Shown piece by piece: positions 25,302 through 33,753 of a DNA stretch of 41,055 nucleotides; position 1 is the stretch's first letter; the number at the start of each line of letters is the position of its first letter. A program made the position numbers and the translations under genes. The notes beneath the pieces were generated by a model that ran no database searches, was not told the origin of the DNA, and worked only from the letters and a program-made list of their open reading frames with translations. The DNA is taken from positions 1-41,055 of the forward strand of contig CANQXJ010000016.1 of NCBI GenBank assembly GCA_947627795.1, given 5' to 3'. The DNA comes from an uncultured Clostridia bacterium. Lineage in GTDB: Bacteria > Bacillota > Clostridia > UBA1381.

Positions 25302-26302
25302 TACAAACACTCCTTTAACGCGCTCAAAAGCACGGTATTTTCCTCATGCAAACGCACCGCGATTCTGTAAAACGAATCATCGAGCCCCCGAAAATTTCCG
25401 CATTGCCGCACGAGAAGCCCCTTTTTGAGAAGCGGCGCGTATATTTCTTTGCCGGTTTTGAATAAAATGAAATTCGTCCGCGAATCGAACGCTTTTATGC
25501 CGAGCTTTCGCAGTTTATCGGTCAAAAAAATGCGTTCCTTTTCGATATATTTTTTTGTTTTTTTAAGATATTCCGCGTCGCTCAAAGCCGCAATTCCGGC
25601 AAGCTGCGCCGCCGCGTTTACGTTCCAGCGCGGGGACACTAAATCTATTTTTTCGAGAGTTTTACTGTCCCCAATCATATATCCGAGACGCAGTCCGGCG
25701 AGAGCATGCGTTTTTGTAAACGCCTTGATCACCGCAGTTTTTTTCTTCGCGGAATATCCGTTGGGGACAAAATCCATAAAGCACTCGTCAATTACCGCGA
25801 AAATATCCCTTTTTTCACATTCGCGGAGTATTTGATCCATCAGTGCTTCATCGATCATATTCCCGACGGGGTTGTTCGGATTGCACAGAAAAATCATATC
25901 CGTTCCGTCAAGCTCCGGCAAGATCCGTTCCGTCAGATTAAAATTATTTTCCTCCGAAAGCGTGTGATATTTTATCTCGCAGCCGACGCTTTTCAATGCG
26001 CGCTCATATTCGGAAAATGTCGGCGCAATCAAAAGCGCGCGCTTCGGCATTACCGCGCGTACCGTATTGAAAATAATCTCCGACGCACCGTTTCCGCATA
26101 AAATATTATCCGCGCTCACACCCTCGTATTCCGCTACGGCGCGACTCAGCTTTTCACATTCGGTGTCCGGATACGCGCTTAAGTCTTCGATATTTTCCGA
26201 CAGCGCCCTCCTAACCGTTTCGGGAAGCCCGAACGGATTTATATTCGCCGAAAAGTCGATTTTTACGCGGTTTCTGTAAATATCGCCGCCGTGATTATAC
26301 AT
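25301..26302 (-). CDS. cobD: Threonine-phosphate decarboxylase, CobD type
   Basis: A PLP enzyme that makes (R)-1-amino-2-propanol phosphate, the linker of the nucleotide loop. The N-terminal HGGDIYR and [10 protein letters not shown] (16-25), CNPNNPVGN (140-148) and the PLP lysine (about Lys197 in [14 protein letters not shown]) match the CobD/HisC-like family. The 333-residue length is slightly short but complete. GGGAGG precedes ATG 26302. It lies next to cbiB, whose product attaches the linker. It carries an inverted motif pair (25632-25672), read as LVSP and GDSK. Confidence 0.9.
   Translation of the reverse strand: MYNHGGDIYRNRVKIDFSANINPFGLPETVRRALSENIEDLSAYPDTECEKLSRAVAEYEGVSADNILCGNGASEIIFNTVRAVMPKRALLIAPTFSEYERALKSVGCEIKYHTLSEENNFNLTERILPELDGTDMIFLCNPNNPVGNMIDEALMDQILRECEKRDIFAVIDECFMDFVPNGYSAKKKTAVIKAFTKTHALAGLRLGYMIGDSKTLEKIDLVSPRWNVNAAAQLAGIAALSDAEYLKKTKKYIEKERIFLTDKLRKLGIKAFDSRTNFILFKTGKEIYAPLLKKGLLVRQCGNFRGLDDSFYRIAVRLHEENTVLLSALKECL
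25632..25672. repeat. Inverted pair of the 12-base motif in cobD
   Basis: GGGGACACTAAA (25632-25643) and TTTACTGTCCCC (25661-25672) are inverted with one mismatch and a 17-base loop, inside the cobD frame. Confidence 0.8.
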
Positions 26303-27272
26303 ATCCCAATCCTCCCAAAGCCGAAATTGCAGCTACGCACACCGCCAAAAACGCGAAATCCGCGGTATACATCATAATATTCGCGGTTTTAATGTCCCCC
26401 GAATTTATCTCACGTTTACTGTCCCCAATCGTCGGTTTTTCATATAATTTCCCGAAATAATACGCGTCCCCGCCGAGCTGAACCCCGAGCGCCCCCGCGC
26501 ATACGGCTTCGGTCTGAGCCGCGTTCGGGCTCGAATGATTTTTCCTGTCCCTTTTGTAAATTTTCAGCGCGTTTTTGAAATCGAGCCGCAAAATAAACGC
26601 GGCAAAAAGCAAAAATACCGCCGAAATACGCGAAGGAATAAAGTTAAAAACGTCGTCCGCCCGCGCCGCGAACCGCCCGAAATATATGTATCTCTCATTT
26701 TTATATCCAATCATCGAATCCATAGTGTTTACCGCCTTATACAAAAACCCGAGCGGCGCCCCGCCGAGCATCAGATAAAAAAGCGGCGCGATAACTCCGT
26801 CCGACGCGTTCTCCGCCACAGTCTCGACAGCCGCGCGTATAACGCCGTCCTCGTCCAAATTATCCGTATCGCGCCCGACGATCATAGAAACAGCTTTCCT
26901 CGCCGCTTCAATTCCATCGGTTTCAAGCGCCTTTTTCACCGCCATACTCTCCCGCATAAGCTGCCGCGCCGCTGTGCATTGCCAGCTCATAACCGCCGAA
27001 ACCGCGATATACAGCCATTTATTCAGCTTATACGCCGCAAAAACAACCGCAAATGGAACGCCGAGCGACAGCACACAGACGATAACCCACAAAACCGCAC
27101 CGCCGATAAGCTGCCCGGTTTTAGTGTCCCCAAAAGCATGCCGCGTTATTTTTTCAAACGCGCTTATCATTCTTCCGATAAGCCGCACCGGATGGGGAAA
27201 TGAATGAGGATCGCCGATTATAAAGTCGATCATAAATCCCAGTATAACTGCGATAAATGTATACTTTAACAT
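26295..27272 (-). CDS. cbiB: Adenosylcobinamide-phosphate synthase
   Basis: A membrane enzyme that condenses adenosylcobyric acid with aminopropanol phosphate. It has several hydrophobic segments and conserved family stretches FIIGDPHSFPHPVRLIG (17-33), AENASDGVIAPLFY and NTMDSMIGYKNERY. The 325-residue length is normal. The ATG at 27272 shares its A with the end of a motif copy, GGGGACACTAAATG, whose G-run sits where a ribosome binding site is expected. Three more motif copies lie inside (26388-26399, 26415-26426, 27120-27131). Confidence 0.95.
   Translation of the reverse strand: MLKYTFIAVILGFMIDFIIGDPHSFPHPVRLIGRMISAFEKITRHAFGDTKTGQLIGGAVLWVIVCVLSLGVPFAVVFAAYKLNKWLYIAVSAVMSWQCTAARQLMRESMAVKKALETDGIEAARKAVSMIVGRDTDNLDEDGVIRAAVETVAENASDGVIAPLFYLMLGGAPLGFLYKAVNTMDSMIGYKNERYIYFGRFAARADDVFNFIPSRISAVFLLFAAFILRLDFKNALKIYKRDRKNHSSPNAAQTEAVCAGALGVQLGGDAYYFGKLYEKPTIGDSKREINSGDIKTANIMMYTADFAFLAVCVAAISALGGLGYV
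26388..26426 (-). repeat. Direct pair of motif variants, 27-base period, in cbiB
   Basis: TTTAATGTCCCC (26388-26399) and TTTACTGTCCCC (26415-26426) are 27 bases apart and encode GDIK and GDSK in the cytosolic-type stretch KPTIGDSKREINSGDIKT of CbiB. Confidence 0.75.
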
Positions 27273-27283
27273 TTAGTGTCCCC
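27272..27283 (-). promoter_or_regulatory. 12-base motif acting as the start region of cbiB
   Basis: On the coding strand GGGGACACTAAA runs directly into the start codon and shares one A with it. No other Shine-Dalgarno sequence is visible for this gene, so GGGGG probably binds the 16S tail (inference). Confidence 0.6.
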
Positions 27284-27286
27284 CAT

Positions 27287-27814
27287 TCATGTTATTTTTC
27301 TGAAAGTATTCCCTTCAATAATATATCCGCCGCCGTTTTCAACCATATAATCATAAAACCCGCCGCCGAACAGCGACTGCATCACAGCCATAATAGTGCC
27401 GCCGTGAACGACAAACGCGATATCAAAGTCCTTATATTTTTCAGCCGCCGCTCTAAAAGCACTCACGCTGCGGCGTTTAAAATCCTCATGATTTTCTCCG
27501 CCCGGAAAAGACTCGTTTCCGCCGCTGTCAAGCCATTTTTTGTATTCCGCGTCGCTGACGGCTTCCTCAAATGTTTTACCCTCGAACCGCCCGAAATCGT
27601 ACTCGCGCAAATCACCGATAACAATTTTTTCCGCGTCGGGATAAATGATCTCAACCGTCCGAACGCAGCGCTTCATCGAGCTTGTCACAACGATATCAAC
27701 AGGCGGATAATCGCGTTCCAGCCCGCGCGCGTCATACAGATCCTCATCGGTAACGCCTATGTATTTTTTCAGCAAATTTCCCTCCGTCCTGCCGTGGCGT
27801 ATCAGCGCGATCAT
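27287..27814 (-). CDS. cobC: Histidine phosphatase, probable alpha-ribazole phosphatase
   Basis: Probably removes the phosphate from alpha-ribazole 5'-phosphate or adenosylcobalamin 5'-phosphate. The RHG catalytic motif is at the N terminus (Arg6-His7-Gly8 in IRHGRTEGN), and the second histidine lies in VVHGGTIMA. The 175-residue length is slightly below typical CobC. The family alone does not prove the substrate; the cob context supports cobC. Its start overlaps the short CobU-like gene (ATGA). Confidence 0.85.
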   Translation of the reverse strand: MIALIRHGRTEGNLLKKYIGVTDEDLYDARGLERDYPPVDIVVTSSMKRCVRTVEIIYPDAEKIVIGDLREYDFGRFEGKTFEEAVSDAEYKKWLDSGGNESFPGGENHEDFKRRSVSAFRAAAEKYKDFDIAFVVHGGTIMAVMQSLFGGGFYDYMVENGGGYIIEGNTFRKIT

Positions 27815-28182
27815 TTGATCACCCTGCCGATCCCGCAGACCACGCGCACGACCTTATCCGCCCTTTCGGCAAGCATACAGTTAAGCCTGCCGCAAAGCTC
27901 GCGCAGCTCCCTGTCCGATTTTTCAACCGGCACAACGCCGCAGCCGATTTCATCCGCGATAATTATAACGCTCGGATTTTTCTCGATCAGCCGCTCAGTT
28001 TCCGCAAGCGCGTCAATCCCATTTTTCACGCACTTCTCCGCGAAAAGCTGAAAATCACACACCGCGTCCGCCTCGCAGAGCCTGTCAAACGATTCAGTTC
28101 CCTCCGCGAGATCCGCCGTGCCGAGATGATTCCGCGCGTAATCCCGCTTTCCGGAAAACGCGCCGCCAACAATAAAAATCAT
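27811..28182 (-). CDS. Short CobU-like P-loop protein lacking the guanylylation histidine
   Basis: A 123-residue relative of CobU. It keeps a P-loop (GGAFSGKRDYA, 6-16), the ADEIGCGVVP segment (75-84), ELCGRLNCMLAERADKVVRVVCGI and a CobU-like C terminus. Compared with the full-length CobU at 28961-29464 it lacks about 45 residues, including the EPFGEEAKARIERHR stretch that carries the histidine guanylylated in CobU. It is intact, coupled to cobC, and not an obvious pseudogene. It may be a kinase-only paralogue or a regulatory subunit; this is inference. Confidence 0.7.
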   Translation of the reverse strand: MIFIVGGAFSGKRDYARNHLGTADLAEGTESFDRLCEADAVCDFQLFAEKCVKNGIDALAETERLIEKNPSVIIIADEIGCGVVPVEKSDRELRELCGRLNCMLAERADKVVRVVCGIGRVIK

Positions 28183-28191
28183 ATTTTCCTC

Positions 28192-28959
28192 CTAAATAAA
28201 GCGCCCCAAAACGACGACCGCGATCAAAAACACAAGCTCGCACACCTGCACGAACCATCCCGCCGTATCGCCCGTAATGCCGCCGAAATTTTTCCTCGTC
28301 ATAAAATAATAAATAATTATCATCACAACTGCCGCCGCGCCGATAACGAGCCACGCCGCGCATGACCACGCAAAAATCACCGCCGCGCCGATAAGCATGA
28401 TGTAAATTATCGACACGATCCGAACCGCCGCGATATGCGCCCCCGACGAAAACTCAAACAGCAACCCGTCCTTCTTCGCGCACTTAAAACAGCTTACGGT
28501 TATCGCGCTCAAAGCCCGCGAAAGCGGATAAGAACACGCTATCGCCGCAATTTCGGCAGCCGTATCAACCTCCGTAAAAAGCGCGAAATACAACAAAAAA
28601 TACACAATAGCGCCGATAACCGCGAACGCCCCGACGTGCGGATCCTTCATTATTTCAAGCTTCTTTTTAGTGTCCCCGTACGAGCCGAGCGCGTCGCTCA
28701 CGTCCATAAATCCGTCAAAATGAATACCGCCGCTCACAAAAATCGGCAGCGCCGCCGCGACAGCCGCGAAGCAGATACCTCCTATATCAAGCCGCGCGCA
28801 GATCCATGTCCAAAGCAAAAACAGCGCCCCGATCACTGCCCCCGCAAGCGGAAAAAAGCACAGCGAATACTTCATATTGTCCCCGCTCCACTCAACGCGC
28901 GGCATAGGGATTTTCGAATACATCGAAAACGCGGTGATAAACGATTTCAGTATTTTCAT
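28192..28959 (-). CDS. cobS: Adenosylcobinamide-GDP ribazoletransferase
   Basis: A membrane enzyme that joins adenosylcobinamide-GDP and alpha-ribazole (phosphate) to make cobalamin. The FSMYSKIPMPRVEW N terminus, the active-site stretch GGIHFDGFMDVSDALGS and KDPHVGAFAVIG match CobS; there are several hydrophobic segments. The 255-residue length is normal. It lies one base after cobU. A motif copy (28666-28677) encodes GDTK between DALGSY and KKLEIMKD, where family members have a short basic loop. Confidence 0.93.
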   Translation of the reverse strand: MKILKSFITAFSMYSKIPMPRVEWSGDNMKYSLCFFPLAGAVIGALFLLWTWICARLDIGGICFAAVAAALPIFVSGGIHFDGFMDVSDALGSYGDTKKKLEIMKDPHVGAFAVIGAIVYFLLYFALFTEVDTAAEIAAIACSYPLSRALSAITVSCFKCAKKDGLLFEFSSGAHIAAVRIVSIIYIMLIGAAVIFAWSCAAWLVIGAAAVVMIIIYYFMTRKNFGGITGDTAGWFVQVCELVFLIAVVVLGRFI

Positions 28960-28960
28960 T

Positions 28961-29464
28961 TTACTTTATCCTTTCCGCGATTCCGCAAGTCACTTCATAA
29001 ACCGCATCCGCCCTTTCCGCGATACGGCAATTTATATATCCGAGATTTTTCATATATTTTTTAGTGTCCCCCAAATATTTAGTGTCCCCCGAAAAAATTT
29101 CATTAGTCACGATCACAAGGTTATCGCACGTCCGCTTAAGATGCTCAATTCCGCCCAAAACCGCGTCAACCGCCTTTTCTCCCGCGCCGCCCGCCGAAAA
29201 CATTTCATTCGCCAAAAGATTTGACAAGCACTCTAAAAGCGCCGTGCCGCTTATATTCAGTCCCTCAACATCGGTATACCGCTCGACGGTTTCAAATCCT
29301 TTTCCGCACCGCGCCGCTCTGTGACGCTCGATCCGCGCCTTCGCCTCTTCGCCGAACGGCTCCATCGCGGCTATATATGTACGTTTTCCGCCAAACCCGA
29401 CCGCGATATTTTCAGCCGTCTCCGACTTGCCGCTGCCGCTCCCGCCGATAACAAGAACCAACAT
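28961..29464 (-). CDS. cobU: Adenosylcobinamide kinase/guanylyltransferase
   Basis: Phosphorylates adenosylcobinamide and transfers GMP to it. The P-loop GGSGSGKSE (7-15), EPFGEEAKARIERHR with the nucleophilic His48, and a C-terminal RIAERADAVYEVTCGI are present. The 167-residue length is slightly short of most CobU. Two motif copies 18 bases apart (29060-29071, 29078-29089) encode SGDTKYLGDTKKYMK in place of the family's usual GxGIVP-type loop after TNEI. This may affect the nucleotide-binding edge, so activity deserves a test. Confidence 0.9.
   Translation of the reverse strand: MLVLVIGGSGSGKSETAENIAVGFGGKRTYIAAMEPFGEEAKARIERHRAARCGKGFETVERYTDVEGLNISGTALLECLSNLLANEMFSAGGAGEKAVDAVLGGIEHLKRTCDNLVIVTNEIFSGDTKYLGDTKKYMKNLGYINCRIAERADAVYEVTCGIAERIK
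29060..29089 (-). repeat. Direct pair of the 12-base motif in cobU
   Basis: Two exact TTTAGTGTCCCC copies start 18 bases apart (29060, 29078), so both are read as GDTK. Confidence 0.85.
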
Positions 29465-30495
29465 TACTTTAACTCCTTATAAGCCTCTATTTCCGTTTCC
29501 TCAAACGTCACCATCTCGCCGTACACCGCGAGCGCCATGTCCAAAAGCGGCAGAAGCATCACGCCGCCCGTACCCTCGCCGAGCCGCATTCCCGCACGTA
29601 TCACCGCTTTTTTTCCGAGCTCGCGAAGTATCGTTTCCGCCGCGGGCTCGTCCGAAACGTGGGACGCGATCATAAAATCGACGCATTTCCCGCACAGCCG
29701 CGCCGCGCAAAGAGCCGCCGCCGCGCTGATAAAGCCGTCGATCACAACGGGCACATGATAAACCGCGCCGCCCAAAAACACTCCGGCAAGTCCCGCAATA
29801 TCGAAGCCGCCCACCTTAGAAATCACGTCAATAACGTCGTTTCTATCGGGTTTATTTACCTCGATCGCGCGCTTTATGACTTCGATTTTCCGCTTCAACC
29901 CGCTTTCGGAAAGTCCCGCGCCGCGTCCCGTTACGGCTTCCGGCCCAGCCCCGAGCAGCACGCTCGCGACAACCGCGCTGGTTGTGGTGTTTCCTATTCC
30001 CATCTCGCCGGTGACTATGATTTTATATCCCTTTTCCTTCAATTCCCGCACAAGCTCAATACCCGTTTTAACGGCTTTTTCGGCTTTCTCTCTCGTCATA
30101 GCCGCGCCCTTCGCGATATTTAGTGTCCCCCGCGCAATCTTGCGATTTAGTGTCCCCGCGGTGTCGGCGGCAACTCCGATATCGACCGCGAAAACCTCCG
30201 CTTTCGCCTGCTGCGCCATAGCACAAACGCTCGTTTTTCCGCTTTGAAAGTTATTCGCGACGACAGCCGTAACCTCCTGCCCCGTCTGCGTCACACCCTC
30301 GGCGACAACTCCGTTATCGGCGCACATAACTACAACGGCGCGCTTGTTAAGCGAGAATTTATGTGTCCCCAAAATTCCGGCGATCTGTATTATTATATTT
30401 TCAAATTCCCCAAGGCTTCCCAACGGCTTCGCGACAGCGTCCCAGCGCCGTTTCGCATACGCCATAGCCCGCGCGTCAAGTCCGTTTATCCGCAT
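29464..30495 (-). CDS. cobT: Nicotinate-nucleotide-dimethylbenzimidazole phosphoribosyltransferase
   Basis: Activates the lower-ligand base as alpha-ribazole phosphate. The KPLGSLG (about 22-28), MCADNGVVAEGVTQ, GEMGIGNTT, GGFDIAGLAG and C-terminal RLGEGTGGVMLLPLLDMA motifs are typical, with the general-base Glu in the last. ATG 30495 is chosen because homology starts there; an upstream TTG at 30534 is less likely. The gene starts 20 bases inside the cbiA end. The motif variant GGGGACAGGAAA lies one base before the ATG. Three motif copies lie inside, two read as GTLN and one 13-base variant as GTHK. Confidence 0.95.
   Translation of the reverse strand: MRINGLDARAMAYAKRRWDAVAKPLGSLGEFENIIIQIAGILGTHKFSLNKRAVVVMCADNGVVAEGVTQTGQEVTAVVANNFQSGKTSVCAMAQQAKAEVFAVDIGVAADTAGTLNRKIARGTLNIAKGAAMTREKAEKAVKTGIELVRELKEKGYKIIVTGEMGIGNTTTSAVVASVLLGAGPEAVTGRGAGLSESGLKRKIEVIKRAIEVNKPDRNDVIDVISKVGGFDIAGLAGVFLGGAVYHVPVVIDGFISAAAALCAARLCGKCVDFMIASHVSDEPAAETILRELGKKAVIRAGMRLGEGTGGVMLLPLLDMALAVYGEMVTFEETEIEAYKELK
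30119..30157 (-). repeat. Direct pair of the 12-base motif in cobT, 27-base period
   Basis: Two exact TTTAGTGTCCCC copies (30119-30130, 30146-30157) encode GTLN twice (AGTLNRKIARGTLNIAKG), a different frame from GDTK. Confidence 0.85.
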
Positions 30496-31816
30496 TTTTC
30501 CTGTCCCCGCATTTACGTATAAAGCTCTTCGCAAAATCGACGTTGGCGTAAAAATTCATATGCGGAAAGCCCGCGGCAAGGTTATCCCTCACGTTGATGC
30601 ACTTCCACTCCCTGCCGCTTTTGACCGCGTCAAACCCGTCGCCGTTGCTGTCGCTGTCGTAGTAGTGGAACTCGTGCGCGCGGATTTTCCCGCCCTTTTC
30701 GCAAAGTACGCCGTCCCTGTTCGCGGTCAGCTCCAGATAGCCGAACCGCTGCAAATGCTCCTTTTTAAAGCACGCGCCCTTTATCACGCCCGCCATTTTG
30801 TACTCCTGTCCGGTCACGTCGCGGATCTTCTCGTGCAGATACATAAACCCGCCGCACTCCGCGATGCACGGGATCCCGCTTTCCACCGCGCGTTTGATTT
30901 CCGCGAGCATTTCCGTATTCTCGGCGAGCACCTCCGCGTAAATTTCGGGATAACCGCCGCCCAAGAAAAGCCCGTCGATATTTTCCGGCAGCGCTTTGTC
31001 CGCCAACGGGCTGAACTCCACAAGCTCCGCGCCCAGCTCCTTTAAAAGCCGCAGATTGTCCTCATAATAAAAGCAAAACGCCACGTCCCGCGCCACCGCG
31101 ACGCGCACGTCCGCGATTTTTTTCTCGGTCAAATCGGTATATTCAAGCGGCGCATCGTCAGCCATATCGAGTATACCCTTAATATCGAGCGTCTCCGACG
31201 CCATTTTCGCGAGCTTCTGCAATTTAGCCTTCAAATCGTTCACCTCAGCCGCCGTTACAAGCCCAAGATACCTGTTTTCGAGCTTCGCGTTCTCATAAAA
31301 CGGCAGATAACCGAGCGGCTTTATCCCCAAGCTTTCGCAGATAGGCTTGAGCCGCAGATACGTCGCCATAGAAACCTGATTAAAAATCACGCCGCAGATC
31401 CTGTTCGGGCGGTACTCAAGAAAGCCCTTTATCACCGCCGCCGCCGAGTTCGCCATAGACTTGCAGTTCATGATCAGCACGACCGGCGTTTCGGTAATTT
31501 CGGAAATCTCATAGGAGCTTGCGTGCTCGGTAAAATTGATGCCGTCGTAAAAGCCCATAACGCCCTCGATTATCGAAATATCCGCGCTGTTGCGGTTTAA
31601 AAGAAATTTTATCGTGTTGTCGTCCATAAAAAAGCTGTCGAGGTTGTACGACGGCGCGCCTATCACGCTTTTATGGAACATCGTGTCTATATAGTCCGGT
31701 CCGCATTTGAACGAAACCGCGTCAACGCCGTTGTTTACAAGATACTGCAAAACCGCGCACGTCACCGTAGTTTTCCCCGAGCCGCTGTTCACCGCCGCAA
31801 ACATTATTCTTTTCAT
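30476..31816 (-). CDS. cbiA: Cobyrinate a,c-diamide synthase
   Basis: Amidates the a and c carboxylates of cobyrinic acid with glutamine and ATP. The P-loop NSGSGKTTVT (10-19), KCGPDYID, a glutaminase nucleophile in AECGGFMYLHE and a C-terminal EFHYYDS segment are clear. The 446-residue length is typical. ATG 31816 is immediately preceded by GGGAGGGACACTAAA, in which a motif copy lies between the G-rich Shine-Dalgarno region and the start. Confidence 0.96.
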   Translation of the reverse strand: MKRIMFAAVNSGSGKTTVTCAVLQYLVNNGVDAVSFKCGPDYIDTMFHKSVIGAPSYNLDSFFMDDNTIKFLLNRNSADISIIEGVMGFYDGINFTEHASSYEISEITETPVVLIMNCKSMANSAAAVIKGFLEYRPNRICGVIFNQVSMATYLRLKPICESLGIKPLGYLPFYENAKLENRYLGLVTAAEVNDLKAKLQKLAKMASETLDIKGILDMADDAPLEYTDLTEKKIADVRVAVARDVAFCFYYEDNLRLLKELGAELVEFSPLADKALPENIDGLFLGGGYPEIYAEVLAENTEMLAEIKRAVESGIPCIAECGGFMYLHEKIRDVTGQEYKMAGVIKGACFKKEHLQRFGYLELTANRDGVLCEKGGKIRAHEFHYYDSDSNGDGFDAVKSGREWKCINVRDNLAAGFPHMNFYANVDFAKSFIRKCGDRKNADKRT

Positions 31817-31860
31817 TTTAGTGTCCCTCCCTCACTGATGCCTCAATTTTTAGTGTCCCT
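31817..31860 (-). repeat. Motif pair spanning the cbiET stop and the cbiA start
   Basis: TTTAGTGTCCCT at 31817-31828 abuts the cbiA ATG; a second copy at 31849-31860 contains the cbiET stop codon (TAA inside CACTAAA). The 33-base gap between the genes consists mainly of these two copies. Confidence 0.75.
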
Positions 31861-33025
31861 TAATATGTATTACAAACACAGGATTGTTCGCGCTCATCAT
31901 TTTATGTGTCCCCACGGTCTTTGCCGACGCGGAGAAAATCTGCGAAACGTCATATTCCGCGCCGAGCCTGTCAAGCGATTGGATCACGCCGGTAAGCGTG
32001 TCGAGCGAAACGGCTGTAACAACAATTTCCGCTTTTTTATTTTTGCAAAAAACAGCGCGTATTATTCCGTCGGCGCTCCCCGAAGAGCCGCCTATAAACA
32101 CCTTGTCGGGCGCGGGCAAATCATCGAGACATTCCGGCGCTTCGCCGCTTATTATATGAATATTTCCGACCTTGAATTTTTTCGCGTTTTTTTCGATAAG
32201 CCCACATGCGTCCGTGTTTTTTTCGACCGCGTAAACAGCGCCGCCATGGCACAGGAGCGCCGTTTCTACGCTGACCGAGCCGGTCCCCGCGCCTATGTCC
32301 CAGCAAATATCGCCGGGCGCGATACAAAGCCTTGAAACAGCCGCCGCGCGGATATCACGCTTCGTCATCGGCACATCACCGCGTATAAATTCGCCGTCCG
32401 GAATACCGATCCTAACTCTATCGTCGTAATTTTCGTTTTCAATCATCATCACCGCCGGAGCGTTAAATTCATAACCGATAAAACCCTTTACCCGTCCCTC
32501 TGTAATTTTTTCATCCGCGTATGACAGCCTTTCTCCGATATATATTTTAGTGTCCCCAAATCCGTATTCGGCAAGCCGCGCGCACGGATTGTCGCCGAGC
32601 AGAACAAAAACGCGCTTATTTCTTCTCACCGCGCCGACAATATCGCCGCCGCGCCCGTGCAGACTTACGACATTCACGTCCTCATACGAAATCCCAAGCC
32701 GCGCGCAGAAATACGCAAGCGAGCTTACGCCGGGAATTATCTCAGTTTCAAAGCCCGCGAGATCTTCCGCGATTTTCTTCGCCGCACTGTAAAATCCCGT
32801 ATCTCCCGACAAAAGCACCGCCGCCGAGCCATAGCTTTTCCCGCGCAGAAATTCCGCGATCTCCTCGCCCTTATACGAGATAAACCGCTCCTTTTCGTTT
32901 TTTTTCGCCGCGTCCACAAGCCGTCCCGCCCCGATCAAAACATCGGCTTCTTCAATTTTCGCGGCAGCCGCCTTTGTCATGCAGTCCGCCGCGCCCATGC
33001 CGATTCCAATTATGTAAACCTTCAT
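31850..33025 (-). CDS. cbiET: Cobalt-precorrin-7 C5,C15-methyltransferase/decarboxylase (CbiE-CbiT fusion)
   Basis: A fused enzyme. CbiE (about 1-200) methylates C5 (and belongs to the tetrapyrrole methylase fold: VYIIGIGMGAADCMT, LLSGDTGFYS); CbiT (about 215-391) methylates C15 and decarboxylates the C12 acetate, with SAM loop WDIGAGTGSVSVE (242-254). The 391-residue length fits a fusion. ATG 33025 overlaps the cbiJ end. Two motif copies lie inside: 32546-32557 (GDTK, CbiE part) and a 13-base variant at 31901-31913 (GTHK, CbiT part). Confidence 0.95.
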   Translation of the reverse strand: MKVYIIGIGMGAADCMTKAAAAKIEEADVLIGAGRLVDAAKKNEKERFISYKGEEIAEFLRGKSYGSAAVLLSGDTGFYSAAKKIAEDLAGFETEIIPGVSSLAYFCARLGISYEDVNVVSLHGRGGDIVGAVRRNKRVFVLLGDNPCARLAEYGFGDTKIYIGERLSYADEKITEGRVKGFIGYEFNAPAVMMIENENYDDRVRIGIPDGEFIRGDVPMTKRDIRAAAVSRLCIAPGDICWDIGAGTGSVSVETALLCHGGAVYAVEKNTDACGLIEKNAKKFKVGNIHIISGEAPECLDDLPAPDKVFIGGSSGSADGIIRAVFCKNKKAEIVVTAVSLDTLTGVIQSLDRLGAEYDVSQIFSASAKTVGTHKMMSANNPVFVIHIKGH

Positions 33026-33753
33026 ATTATTTCCTCAATCATTTCCAATACGCGTTCAAGCGTAAAGCCGTTTTCCGCGCGCGGACGCGTTATCACCAGC
33101 GTTTTCACCCCGAGCGATTCTGCCGCCGCGAGTTTTTCTTTAAATCCGCCGTTCGCGCCCGATTCCTTTGTCACCAAAAACGCCGCGTCCACGGCTCTCA
33201 TCATCGCGCGGTTCAGCTCCTCCGAAAACGGTCCCTGCATACAAATGAGATGCCTCCCCGTTATGCCGAGATTTTCGCATTTTTCCACCGACTCGACCGA
33301 CGGCAGCACGCGCGCAAAAACGCGCTCCGTACCTATCGGGATAAATTTTTCAAGCTCCTTTACGCCCGTGGTTATGAACACGTTTCCCTCGGTATTTTTC
33401 AGATATTCCGCTGCATTTTCGGCGTTTTCAAAGCTTTCGCAGCCCTCATATCCGAGCGATTCTCTGATTACTCTCACATACCTCGTGCCGGTTTCCCCGC
33501 ACGCCGCCGAAATATTTTCGCTCGCCCTGTCGGCATACGGATGCGTCGCGTCAACGCAAAGCTCCGCGCCTTTCATAAGCTCCGCCATTTCCGCGCTCTC
33601 AAGCCGTTTTTGAAGTATTTTAACTCCCTTCGGCAGCGCCGCCGCTCCGTATTCCGTCGCCACGCACACAAGCGAGGGTACGCCCTTTGCCGCGAGAAGC
33701 TCCGCAATTTCGCGCCCTTCCTCCGTGCCGCCGAACAACAAAACCTTACACAT
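33022..33753 (-). CDS. cbiJ: Cobalt-precorrin-6A reductase
   Basis: Reduces the precorrin-6A macrocycle with NAD(P)H. The N-terminal VLLFGGTEEGREIAELL (4-20), the DATHPYA segment (69-75) and the KESGANGG segment near the C terminus are typical of CobK/CbiJ. The 243-residue length is normal. It overlaps both neighbours. It has no copy of the 12-base motif, in contrast to most of the operon. Confidence 0.94.
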   Translation of the reverse strand: MCKVLLFGGTEEGREIAELLAAKGVPSLVCVATEYGAAALPKGVKILQKRLESAEMAELMKGAELCVDATHPYADRASENISAACGETGTRYVRVIRESLGYEGCESFENAENAAEYLKNTEGNVFITTGVKELEKFIPIGTERVFARVLPSVESVEKCENLGITGRHLICMQGPFSEELNRAMMRAVDAAFLVTKESGANGGFKEKLAAAESLGVKTLVITRPRAENGFTLERVLEMIEEII

